This document shows, piece after piece, positions 16,940 to 23,961 of a stretch of 40,782 nucleotides of DNA (position 1 is the stretch's first letter; each line of letters opens with the position of its first letter). This DNA is from Verrucomicrobiota bacterium (GTDB lineage Bacteria; Verrucomicrobiota; Verrucomicrobiia; Limisphaerales; JAHDYP01). The stretch lies in contig JAHDYP010000048.1 in assembly GCA_023383055.1 (NCBI GenBank), forward strand, positions 1 to 40,782, given 5' to 3'. The translations under genes were made by a program, and so were the position numbers. The notes under the pieces are model-generated. The model made no database searches. It was not told the DNA's origin and saw only the letters and a list, made by a program, of their open reading frames with translations.

Positions 16940-17932
16940 ATGAAAGCCGCCTACATCAACCAACCCGGTCCCGCACAGAGCATCGTTTATGGTGACCTGC
17001 CCACCCCCGAACCCGGCCCCTCCCAGTGCCTCGTCCGCGTCGGCGCCGTGTCCGTCAATCCGGTGGACACCTATATTCGTGGCGGCATGGTGCAGATGCC
17101 ACTGCCCTCCCCCTTCATCGTCGGCTGTGACCTCGCCGGCACCGTCGTTCAGGTGGGATCGGCAGTGACTCTCTTCCGCCCCGGCGACCGCGTCTGGGGC
17201 ACCAACCAGGGTCTGCTCGGACGCCAGGGGACCTTTGCCGAATACGCGGCCGTTGACGAATGCTGGCTCTATCCGACCCCGGCCGGCGTGAGCGATGAAC
17301 AGGCGGCCGCCCTGGCGCTGGTCGCCATCACGGCGCACCTGGGCCTGGTGCGCGATGCGCAGTTGTGCTCCGGCGAAACGCTCTTCGTCAACGGCGGCAG
17401 CGGCGGCGTGGGTTCGGCCGTGGTGCAAATCGCCAAGATTCTGGGCGCGCGCGTGATCACCACCGCCGGCAGCGAGGAGAAGGCGGAGCTCTGCCAGCGG
17501 CTGGGGGCCGATCACGTCATCCTCTACCGGGCCACCGGGGTGGCCAGTCCCCTCAAGAAAATCGCCCCGGCGGGCGTTCAAGTCTGGTGGGAAACGCTGC
17601 GGGAACCGGACTTCGACCTGGCGATTGGCGCCCTCGCCGCCCGGGGACGCATGGTGCTCATGGCCGGCCGTGAGGCGCGCCCGCCTTTTCCCGTGGGCCC
17701 GTTCTATGTCAAAGGCTGCTCGCTCCACGGTTTCGTTATGTTCCTTGCCACCCCCGAAGAGCAGTTGGCGTGTGCCGAGGACATCAGCCAGTGGGCGGGC
17801 GAGGGTCGGCTCAAGGCCAACGTGGATCGGGTCCTCCCCCTCTCGGCCGCCACGGAAGCCCACCAACTCCAGGAGCAGAGCACCGTTGAAAAATCCGGAG
17901 TGCTCCACGGCAAGATCGTGTTGAAGCCTTAG
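16940..17932 (+). CDS. NAD(P)H:quinone oxidoreductase, zinc-independent MDR family
   Basis: A 330-residue medium-chain dehydrogenase/reductase beginning at ATG 16940 (MKAAYINQPG). The N-terminal GroES-like domain has 'VNPVDTYIRGG' and 'VGCDLAGTVVQVG' but lacks the Cys/His zinc ligands of alcohol dehydrogenases. The Rossmann motif 'VNGGSGGVGSAVVQIAK' (about 150) and 'TAGSEEKAELCQRLGADHVI' suit NADPH binding as in zeta-crystallin/QOR enzymes. Such enzymes reduce quinones or alkenals, or detoxify reactive carbonyls. An in-frame GTG at 16934 is possible. It is divergent from ffh with 129 bases between the start codons, which must hold both promoters. Confidence 0.88.
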   Translation: MKAAYINQPGPAQSIVYGDLPTPEPGPSQCLVRVGAVSVNPVDTYIRGGMVQMPLPSPFIVGCDLAGTVVQVGSAVTLFRPGDRVWGTNQGLLGRQGTFAEYAAVDECWLYPTPAGVSDEQAAALALVAITAHLGLVRDAQLCSGETLFVNGGSGGVGSAVVQIAKILGARVITTAGSEEKAELCQRLGADHVILYRATGVASPLKKIAPAGVQVWWETLREPDFDLAIGALAARGRMVLMAGREARPPFPVGPFYVKGCSLHGFVMFLATPEEQLACAEDISQWAGEGRLKANVDRVLPLSAATEAHQLQEQSTVEKSGVLHGKIVLKP

Positions 17933-17948
17933 ATGGGATTGACAGATG

Positions 17949-17983
17949 GTCCCACGGTCATGATTGTTGGTTGAGCGTGGGAC
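17949..17983 (+). terminator. Inverted repeat after the quinone oxidoreductase gene
   Basis: GTCCCACG (17949-17956) pairs perfectly with CGTGGGAC (17976-17983) around a 19-base loop, 17 bases after the stop codon. No T-run follows, so this is only a possible transcript-end structure. Confidence 0.35.
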
Positions 17984-18064
17984 TCCCCCGGGCGCGGCTC
18001 CGGTTGCGCCGCCTTGGGGTCGTGGCAAATCGATCACGGGCAACCGAAACAACTGCCTTAAACT

Positions 18065-18202
18065 ATGATTAGCGGTGGCGATTTCGCGGTCTTTCTGGTT
18101 GCGGTGCTGATCGTGGTTTCTTTCTTTCTGATCATGCGCCAGTTCATGCGCCGCGCCGAAAAGGAAACCGATCTCGAGCCGCCCGGACACTCGGAGCCTT
18201 AG
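18065..18202 (+). CDS. Small single-pass membrane peptide, 45 residues
   Basis: The frame begins MISGGDF, has a hydrophobic segment 'AVFLVAVLIVVSFFLIM' (residues 8-24), then a basic stretch 'RQFMRRAEK' and an acidic, Pro-containing tail. The positive residues after the segment predict the C-terminus in the cytoplasm. It resembles the many small single-span proteins of unknown function in bacteria. It lies between the quinone oxidoreductase and the adenosine-specific kinase-like genes on the same strand, with 44 bases to the next start. No family is recognised, and the evidence is the membrane topology only. Confidence 0.55.
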   Translation: MISGGDFAVFLVAVLIVVSFFLIMRQFMRRAEKETDLEPPGHSEP

Positions 18203-18246
18203 CCTTCGGGGCGCGGATTTCAGACCCCGGGTTTGGGTCTCGAACC

Positions 18247-18738
18247 ATGAAACTTATCAGCGTCAAAATCGATAAACCGGATGAAATCAACTTCATCGCC
18301 GGCCAGGCCCATTTCATCAAGACGGTCGAAGACCTCCATGAAACGCTCGTCGGCTCCGTCCCCGGCATCCGGTTCGGGGTCGCCTTCTGCGAAGCCTCGG
18401 GCGACCGTCTGATCCGCTGGAGCGGCACGGACCCGGCCATGATCGAGTTGGCCCAACGCAACGCCCAGGCGGTGGGGGCCGGTCACAGTTTCTTCGTTTT
18501 CCTCGGTCCCGGGTTCTACCCCATCAACGTGCTGAACTCCGTGAAAGCCGTGCCGGAGGTCTGCCGGATCTTCTGCGCCACCGCCAACCCCACGGAAGTA
18601 ATCGTGGCGGAAACGGACCAGGGCCGGGCCATCCTCGGCGTGGTCGACGGCGCCACACCGCTCGGGATCGAGGCGGAAGCCGGCATCGCCTGGCGCACGC
18701 GGTTTCTCCGCCAGATCGGCTACAAACTGCCCAAGTAA
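18247..18738 (+). CDS. Adenosine-specific kinase-like protein (COG1839 family)
   Basis: This 163-residue protein matches the compact family known from Pyrobaculum, with 'GQAHFIKTVEDLHETLVGSV', 'FGVAFCEASGDRLIRWSG', 'GHSFFVFLGPGFYPINVLN' and 'CRIFCATANPTEVIV...GRAILGVVDG'. Length fits the family exactly. The archaeal homologue was described as an adenosine-specific kinase; the function in bacteria is not well established. The family is widely scattered among archaea and deep-branching or anaerobic bacteria. The gene follows a small membrane peptide gene and precedes a protein repair methyltransferase gene on the same strand. Confidence 0.85.
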   Translation: MKLISVKIDKPDEINFIAGQAHFIKTVEDLHETLVGSVPGIRFGVAFCEASGDRLIRWSGTDPAMIELAQRNAQAVGAGHSFFVFLGPGFYPINVLNSVKAVPEVCRIFCATANPTEVIVAETDQGRAILGVVDGATPLGIEAEAGIAWRTRFLRQIGYKLPK

Positions 18739-18790
18739 TACCCGGCCCCCGGCCGGTCAGGTGCCCGACGGGATGCGCCCGCGCCCGACC

Positions 18791-19528
18791 ATGATCACGC
18801 ATCGAACCATGCTGAATTGCCTGATATCGTTGTCGATTCTCGCCCCGGGGTGTCAGCCCGACCACGGCGGAGACTCCCAACCCTCAGCCGAGCCGGCCCT
18901 GGCCCGGGAGCGGGACCGCATGGTCCAATGGCAGTTGGCCGGGCGCGACATCCGCGATCCGCGGGTGCTGGCCGCGATGGCCAGGGTGCCGCGGCATGAG
19001 TTCGTGCCCGAGCCGCTCCGGGGGCAGGCCTACGATGACCGGCCGTTGCCGATCGGGCACGACCAGACGATATCGCAGCCCTACATCGTCGCGTTCATGA
19101 CTGAACGTTTGAAACCGGACAAAGCCGACCGGGTACTGGAGATCGGCACCGGCTCCGGGTATCAGGCGGCGGTGCTCGCCGAACTGGTGGCGGAAGTCTA
19201 TTCCATAGAAATTGTCGATCCCCTGGCCCGGCAGGCCCGGGCCACACTCGAGCGCCTCGGTTACCGCAACATCCATTTGAAGAGCGGCGATGGTTACCAG
19301 GGCTGGAAGGAGCATGCACCCTTCGACGCCATCATCGTGACCTGCGCTCCGGATCACGTTCCGCAGCCGCTCGTTGACCAACTCAAAGAGGGCGGGCGCA
19401 TGATTGTTCCGGTGGGCGAAATCTACAACCAGGAGCTGGTGCTCCTGGAGAAACGGGCGGGGGAACTCCAACGCACCGCCGTCCTGCCGGTGCGTTTCGT
19501 GCCCATGACCGGCCAGGCCCGGGAATAG
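18791..19528 (+). CDS. pcm: Protein-L-isoaspartate O-methyltransferase with a lipoprotein-type signal
   Basis: The catalytic domain is a normal PIMT: 'QLAGRDIRDPRVLAAMARVP', 'AYDDRPLPIGHDQTISQPYI' (substrate loop), SAM motif I 'VLEIGTGSGYQAAVLAEL' (about residue 115), and 'FDAIIVTCAPDHVPQPLVDQ'. It repairs isoaspartyl residues in aged proteins using SAM. The N-terminus carries 'MLNCLISLSILAPGC', a signal peptide ending in a lipobox-like LAPGC, so the product may be a lipid-anchored envelope protein of about 245 residues. Starts at 18761 and 18809 are also in frame. PIMTs with signal peptides occur in some bacteria, though SAM supply outside the cytoplasm is unexplained. Confidence 0.87.
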   Translation: MITHRTMLNCLISLSILAPGCQPDHGGDSQPSAEPALARERDRMVQWQLAGRDIRDPRVLAAMARVPRHEFVPEPLRGQAYDDRPLPIGHDQTISQPYIVAFMTERLKPDKADRVLEIGTGSGYQAAVLAELVAEVYSIEIVDPLARQARATLERLGYRNIHLKSGDGYQGWKEHAPFDAIIVTCAPDHVPQPLVDQLKEGGRMIVPVGEIYNQELVLLEKRAGELQRTAVLPVRFVPMTGQARE

Positions 19529-19622
19529 CCTTCCCGCGGCATATTCACCAGCCGCCCGGGACGCTGTATTGGGTTGCGAACCGCCGCGATCCGGCGTATG
19601 CATACCTCGGAACTTTTCTTCG

Positions 19623-19844
19623 ATGAGAAAAATCTTCTATGTGGATATGGCGATGTGCGGCGGCGAGAGTCTGCCCGAGGATTTTGACTTGGAGGAGTTC
19701 TGCGAAGTGTTACAGGGCAAGGTGCAGGACGATATCGAGGTCGTCCCCGTGACGGATTCCACTTCCGGTGCCGTGAATTTCGACCCCGCCCTGATCGGAG
19801 CGCATATTTTCAACGAAGCGCTAGGCGAATACTGCCACCGCTAG
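19623..19844 (+). CDS. Small acidic protein of unknown function, 73 residues
   Basis: It begins at ATG 19623 ([16 protein letters not shown]) and is rich in Asp/Glu, with '[20 protein letters not shown]' in the middle and '[10 protein letters not shown]' at the end. No signal or membrane segment is present. Three cysteines (residues 12, 28 and 71) could bind metal, but there is no known motif. The upstream in-frame ATG at 19569 would add 18 unconvincing residues. The last bases overlap the convergent hypE stop by four. The family was not recognised. Confidence 0.55.
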   Translation: MRKIFYVDMAMCGGESLPEDFDLEEFCEVLQGKVQDDIEVVPVTDSTSGAVNFDPALIGAHIFNEALGEYCHR

Positions 19845-20905
19845 CAGATCCGCGGCAACTGCTCGCCACTCAACAAGTCCAGAATCCGTTGCGCGCCAAT
19901 CCGGCCCCGTAAGGTCACCAGACCGGCCGACCCCGCCACCACCTGGCCGATCCGTTGCGCCCCGGCTCCGAGCGGATCGCCTCGCAACAAGGCCAGCGCC
20001 CGACCGGATTCCGTGGCCGGCACGAAGGCGACAAACCGTCCCTCGTTCGCGACGTACAACGGATCCAACCCAAACATCTCACAGGCTCCCCGCACCGCCT
20101 CCTGCACCGGGATCGCGGATTCGTCAATGTCGATCTGCACCTGCGCCGTCACCGCGATCTCGTTTAACGCGCTCGCCAGTCCGCCCCGGGTGAGATCCCG
20201 CAGGCAATGCACTTGAAGGCCGGCGTCCAACAGCGCCCGCACCGGGCCGACCAGCGGGGCGCAATCGCTCTCGATGGGTCCTTCGAAGGTCAGTCCTTCG
20301 CGCACCGAGAGGATCGCCATGCCATGCCGGCCCAGGTCGCCGCTCAGCAACACGGCGTCGCCCGGCTGAACCGCACGCGGCGCCAGATGCAGCGGCCATT
20401 CCAGGACTCCCACCCCGGCCGTCGTGACGAACAGGCCATCGCCCTTGCCTTTGTCGACCACCTTGGTGTCGCCCGTCACCAGCGTCACCCCGGCGGCGGC
20501 CGCGCTCTGCCGCATGGACTGCGCGACCCGCCACAAGGTTTCCATCGCCAGCCCTTCCTCGATGATAAAACCGGCGCTCAACCAGCGGGGGCGCGCGCCG
20601 CACATGAGCAGGTCGTTCACCGTGCCATTGACCGCCAGGGTGCCGATGTCACCTCCCGGAAAAAACAACGGCCGCACCACGTAGGAATCCGTGGTGAACG
20701 CGAGCCGTTCCGCTCCAACCTCGAGCACGGCCCCGTCATGAGCTTCGTCGAGCTGCGGATTGGCGAAGGCGGGCAGGAAGATGTCGCGCAGCAGTTGCTG
20801 CGTGAGCCGGCCGCCGCCGCCATGGGCCATCAGCACGTGCGGATAGTCCCGGAACGGAACCGGGCATGTCCCGGTGAAACTCGAGGTGGTTGCTGGTTCA
20901 GCCAT
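19841..20905 (-). CDS. hypE: Hydrogenase maturation protein HypE
   Basis: A 354-residue AIR-synthase/PurM-fold protein. The N-terminus has '[16 protein letters not shown]' and the ATP-binding core '[17 protein letters not shown]', with '[15 protein letters not shown]' further on. The C-terminus ends 'LPRIC', where the last cysteine receives the carbamoyl group from HypF and is dehydrated to thiocyanate, the source of the CN ligands of [NiFe]-hydrogenases. All key parts are present. hypD lies 54 bases upstream on the same strand, so the two are likely co-transcribed, separated from hypF and hypC by nifJ. Confidence 0.96.
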   Translation of the reverse strand: MAEPATTSSFTGTCPVPFRDYPHVLMAHGGGGRLTQQLLRDIFLPAFANPQLDEAHDGAVLEVGAERLAFTTDSYVVRPLFFPGGDIGTLAVNGTVNDLLMCGARPRWLSAGFIIEEGLAMETLWRVAQSMRQSAAAAGVTLVTGDTKVVDKGKGDGLFVTTAGVGVLEWPLHLAPRAVQPGDAVLLSGDLGRHGMAILSVREGLTFEGPIESDCAPLVGPVRALLDAGLQVHCLRDLTRGGLASALNEIAVTAQVQIDIDESAIPVQEAVRGACEMFGLDPLYVANEGRFVAFVPATESGRALALLRGDPLGAGAQRIGQVVAGSAGLVTLRGRIGAQRILDLLSGEQLPRIC

Positions 20906-20959
20906 TGCCGTCGCCCATGAGATGCCGCACCCGGGTGAAATGTAAAACCCAAAGATCCC

Positions 20960-22063
20960 TCACCGGCCTCCGACCAGCGGAGTCCGCCGATACCGATAAT
21001 ACGCCGCACAGGCGCCCTCGGACGATACCATCGTCGCGCCAAAGGGCCGCTCCGGCGTGCATCGGACCCCGAAGGCGGGGCATTCGCTCGGCTTTTTAAC
21101 CCCCTGCAGGATCAGGCCGCTGATGCATTCCGCCGGCTCGGCCGCGGTGTAGGCCGCCACCCCGAAGCGCTGCTCCGCGTCGTACTCCGCATACGCCGCG
21201 CTCAACCCCAAGCCGCTCGCCGCAATCTCGCCCACGCCCCGCCATTTCCGCGGGATCACCCGGAAGACCGCCTTCATCAACTCCTGGGCCGGACGGTTGC
21301 CTTCAAACCGCACGGTCCGGCAGTACTGGTTCTCGACCTCAGCCCGGCCGGCCTCGAGTTGCCGCACGCACATCAGCACGCCCTGCAGAATGTCCAGCGG
21401 CTCGAACCCCGTCACCACCATCGGCACCCGATACCGGGCCGCGATCGGTCCATACTCGTGGTAGCCCATCACGGTGCAGACATGCCCCGCCGCCAAAAAA
21501 CCCTGCACCCGGTTCACAGGCGACGACAGAATGGCCTCCATCGCCGGAGGCACCAACACATGCGATACCAGCAGGGAAAAATTCTTCAGCCCCTCCCGGT
21601 TCGCCTGAAATACCGCCATGGCGTTCGCCGGCGCCGTCGTCTCGAATCCCACCGCAAAGAACACCACCTCCCGGCCCGGATGCGCCCGCGCCAGCCTCAC
21701 CGCGTCCAGCGGAGAATAGACGATCCGGACATCGCCGCCGGCGGCTTTGACCGACAGCAGATCCCGGCTGCTGCCCGGGACTCGGAGCATGTCGCCAAAC
21801 GAACAGAAGATCACCTCGGGACGGCCGGCGATCTCGATCGCTTTGTCGATCAGCTCGAGCGGCGTCACGCAGACCGGACAACCCGGCCCGTGGATCAGCG
21901 TCAACGCGGGCGGCAGCAACTCATCGATGCCGAACTTGATGATGGCGTGCGTCTGCCCGCCGCAGATCTCCATCAGCGTCCACGCCCGGGTGGTGACCCG
22001 GTGGATCTCGTCCGCCAACTGGCGGGCCAATATCGGATCGCGATACTCATCCAGATACTTCAC
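20960..22063 (-). CDS. hypD: Hydrogenase maturation protein HypD
   Basis: This 367-residue iron-sulfur scaffold protein works with HypC to assemble the Fe(CN)2CO unit. Diagnostic motifs are '[16 protein letters not shown]' (about 31-46), '[20 protein letters not shown]' (67-86), '[10 protein letters not shown]' and '[16 protein letters not shown]'. The later cysteines of the 4Fe-4S site fall in '[20 protein letters not shown]' and further downstream. It is complete. Its start is only 35 bases from a divergent plus-strand frame, and that gap holds a 16-base perfect palindrome, which may regulate it. Confidence 0.96.
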   Translation of the reverse strand: MKYLDEYRDPILARQLADEIHRVTTRAWTLMEICGGQTHAIIKFGIDELLPPALTLIHGPGCPVCVTPLELIDKAIEIAGRPEVIFCSFGDMLRVPGSSRDLLSVKAAGGDVRIVYSPLDAVRLARAHPGREVVFFAVGFETTAPANAMAVFQANREGLKNFSLLVSHVLVPPAMEAILSSPVNRVQGFLAAGHVCTVMGYHEYGPIAARYRVPMVVTGFEPLDILQGVLMCVRQLEAGRAEVENQYCRTVRFEGNRPAQELMKAVFRVIPRKWRGVGEIAASGLGLSAAYAEYDAEQRFGVAAYTAAEPAECISGLILQGVKKPSECPAFGVRCTPERPFGATMVSSEGACAAYYRYRRTPLVGGR

Positions 22064-22078
22064 GGCCGAAAGGTTACA

Positions 22079-22094
22079 CCGCGCCCGGGCGCGG
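22079..22094. promoter_or_regulatory. 16-bp perfect palindrome in the gap before hypD
   Basis: CCGCGCCCGGGCGCGG is its own reverse complement. It lies between the hypD start (22063, minus strand) and a plus-strand start at 22099. The position fits an operator or a transcript hairpin, but in GC-rich DNA such palindromes also arise by chance. Confidence 0.35.
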
Positions 22095-22098
22095 AACC

Positions 22099-22251
22099 AT
22101 GGAAAACCTGCTCGTCACTGCCGGCAGGATTGACAGCCCGCTCCACATGACCGACGTAAACTACGCCGAGGAAGAGGCCCTCAAACGGGGCATGGAAGAG
22201 AACTTCCGTGAGTTCAGTGGTAAGGGCGGCGAGCTTTACGCCAAGGCTTGA
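22099..22251 (+). pseudogene. Short frame resembling the C-terminal tail of ThiC (possible gene remnant)
   Basis: The 50-codon frame (an internal ATG at 22147 gives 34) ends in 'ALKRGMEENFREFSGKGGEL'. This is like the last helix of phosphomethylpyrimidine synthase ThiC, where a 'KGMxEKxxEFxxxGGEIY' pattern is usual. The catalytic barrel and the iron-sulfur cysteines are absent. It is either a leftover of a thiC gene destroyed by insertion or recombination here, or a small stand-alone peptide. The similarity is from memory of the family and is short, so confidence is low. It precedes the MazEF-like pair by 18 bases on the same strand. Confidence 0.35.
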
Positions 22252-22269
22252 AACTGCGATAAACAAGCC

Positions 22270-22464
22270 ATGAGCACGCGAGAACTCATTGAGAAGGAAG
22301 TGGCAAAGCTGCCCGAAGCGCTCCAGCGTGAGGTGTATGACTTCGCCCGTTTCCTCCGCTCAAAGGAGACCGCCGAACACTTCAACGGACTGCTCCTGAG
22401 CGAATCCGCACTGTCCAAAGACTGGGACTCACCCGAGGAGGATGCCGCATGGGCAAGCCTGTAG
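22270..22464 (+). CDS. DUF2281-like antitoxin of a MazF-type pair
   Basis: This 64-residue protein begins 'MSTRELIEKEVAKLPEALQR' and has 'VYDFARFLRSKE', the signature of the DUF2281 family of small antitoxin-like proteins. These usually precede a MazF/PemK or PIN toxin. The acidic C-terminus 'DWDSPEEDAAWASL' would contact the toxin. It overlaps the toxin gene by 16 bases. The pair sits on the plus strand inside an otherwise minus-strand hyp/nifJ block, which suggests later insertion. Confidence 0.75.
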   Translation: MSTRELIEKEVAKLPEALQREVYDFARFLRSKETAEHFNGLLLSESALSKDWDSPEEDAAWASL

Positions 22465-22778
22465 TCGGAGAGGTTGTCGTCCTGCCCTTTCCACAGACGA
22501 ACCTCCAGGCGGGAAAACGCCGTCCGGCTCTAGTCGTGGCGGACCTTTCGGGTGCCGATCTGGTTCTTTGCCAGATCACCAGTCAGGCCCGCTCGGACGG
22601 CTATTCGGTCGCGCTTTTGGGTGCTGATTTTGAACGCGGCCGGCTGGCTGTGGACAGCGTCGTCCGTCCGAATCGCCTGTTCACCGTCGAGGAATCCGTG
22701 GTCCTTTACGCCGCTGGCAAAGTGAAGGACGCAAAGCTGCAGGAGGTCAAAGCGAAGATCCGCCAACTGTTCACCTGA
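22449..22778 (+). CDS. MazF/PemK-family mRNA interferase toxin
   Basis: A 109-residue protein with the PemK-like beta-barrel: 'GEVVVLPFPQTNLQAGKRRP' (loop carrying the conserved Arg/Pro), 'LVLCQITSQARSDGY', 'AVDSVVRPNRLFTVE' and a C-terminal helix. 'GKRRPALVV' matches the usual 'xKxRPxLVV' catalytic strand. MazF toxins cut single-stranded RNA at short sequences. It is translated from a start inside the antitoxin gene. A GC-rich hairpin (22832-22849) lies between it and the convergent dehydrogenase-like gene. Confidence 0.88.
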   Translation: MGKPVVGEVVVLPFPQTNLQAGKRRPALVVADLSGADLVLCQITSQARSDGYSVALLGADFERGRLAVDSVVRPNRLFTVEESVVLYAAGKVKDAKLQEVKAKIRQLFT

Positions 22779-22831
22779 TGCGCCCCTCCACGGGATACCA
22801 TAAGGTGAATAGCCCGAACGCGGCGGGAGCC

Positions 22832-22849
22832 GGCCGGGTCGAACCGGCC
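22832..22849. terminator. GC-rich hairpin in the convergent gap between the MazF toxin gene and the DHOD-like gene
   Basis: GGCCGG (22832-22837) pairs with CCGGCC (22844-22849) around a six-base loop. It lies midway between two converging stop codons. There is no T-tract on either side, so its role as a terminator is only positional. Confidence 0.35.
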
Positions 22850-22877
22850 CGACACCCCCCTCGCGAAAGCCCGCGCG

Positions 22878-23873
22878 CTACGCGACCTTGAAGCTCGAGA
22901 TGGCCTTCATGTACTGCGCGCGCTCGAACGAGCTCGGGTCGGGACAGCTCTGCTGGCTCATGCTGCCGCGCATCTGCGTCACCGATTCGTACTCGTGTTC
23001 TTCCATCCACTGGCGGATTTCGGATTCGACGGTGGCGAGATGTTTGATGCCGTGGCGGAGGAGGGCGGAGGCCATGGTGGTGACCGCGGCGCCGGCCATG
23101 AGCATTTTGAGGGCGTCGGTGGCCCGGTGCACGCCGCTGGTGGCCGCCAGGTCGGCTTTGACCCGCCCGTAGAGAATGGCAATCCAACGCAGCGGAAGCC
23201 GCATGGCCATGGGCGTGCTGAGCAGGATGTTCGGCACCACCTCGAGGTTCTGGAGGTCAATGTCCGGCTGGTAAAACCGGTTGAACAACACCAGGCCGTC
23301 GGCGCCGACCTCGTCCAGGCGCTTGGCCATGTTGGCAAAGTTCGTGAAGAAAGGACTCAGCTTGACCGCCACGGGGATGGTGACCTGTTCCTTCACTGAC
23401 TGGACGATTTTCACGTAAGTATCCTCCACTTCCCCCGCGGTCGTGTCGGGGTCGGTGGGAATGGCGTAGATGTTCAGCTCCAGGGCATCGGCTCCCGCCC
23501 CCTGGATCTGCCGGGCATAGTCGATCCATCCGCCCAGCGTGCTGCCGTTGAGACTGGCGATCACGGGAATCTGCAGCGCGTCTTTGGCGGCGGCAATGTG
23601 CTCCAGGTACGTTTCCGGCCCCAGCTTGAACTCGGACGGCTCCGGGAAATAAGTGAGGGCCTCGGCAAAGCTCTCGGTGCCCTGCTCGAGCCGTTCGGCG
23701 AGCTCGGCGCGATCCGCGCGCAACTGCTCCTCGAAAAGCGATTCGAGGATGACCGCGCCAGCCCCCACCGCCTCCATTTGCTTCAGGTTATCGAGCTCGA
23801 GCGACAGGGGGGATGCGGCGGGAACGAGCGGGCTGCGGAGAGTCAGCCCGAGGTATTTCGTGGTAAGATCCAT
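22878..23873 (-). CDS. Dihydroorotate-dehydrogenase-like flavoprotein
   Basis: This 331-residue (beta/alpha)8 FMN-enzyme-like protein has 'MDLTTKYLGLTLRSPLVPAA' at the start and 'PVIASLNGSTLGGW', 'GADALELNIYAIPTD', 'IPVAVKLSPFFTNFANMAKR', 'GADGLVLFNRFYQPDID' and 'SGVHRATDALKMLMAGAAVT' later. These match the COG0167 family, yet the usual PyrD active-site base context (N-x-S/C-x-P) reads 'NIYAIP', so pyrimidine synthesis is unlikely. Such proteins are often found beside nifJ in anaerobes and may be redox partners; the role is unproven. It lies 88 bases downstream of nifJ on the same strand and is probably in the same transcript. Confidence 0.85.
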   Translation of the reverse strand: MDLTTKYLGLTLRSPLVPAASPLSLELDNLKQMEAVGAGAVILESLFEEQLRADRAELAERLEQGTESFAEALTYFPEPSEFKLGPETYLEHIAAAKDALQIPVIASLNGSTLGGWIDYARQIQGAGADALELNIYAIPTDPDTTAGEVEDTYVKIVQSVKEQVTIPVAVKLSPFFTNFANMAKRLDEVGADGLVLFNRFYQPDIDLQNLEVVPNILLSTPMAMRLPLRWIAILYGRVKADLAATSGVHRATDALKMLMAGAAVTTMASALLRHGIKHLATVESEIRQWMEEHEYESVTQMRGSMSQQSCPDPSSFERAQYMKAISSFKVA

Positions 23874-23961
23874 ATTGCGTTGATGGGTTCAGGGTTGGGT
23901 CATGCGCATGGGCGGGAGACCCGCGGCCATCTCAGGATCGCCGCGGATCTCCCAGGGGTAA

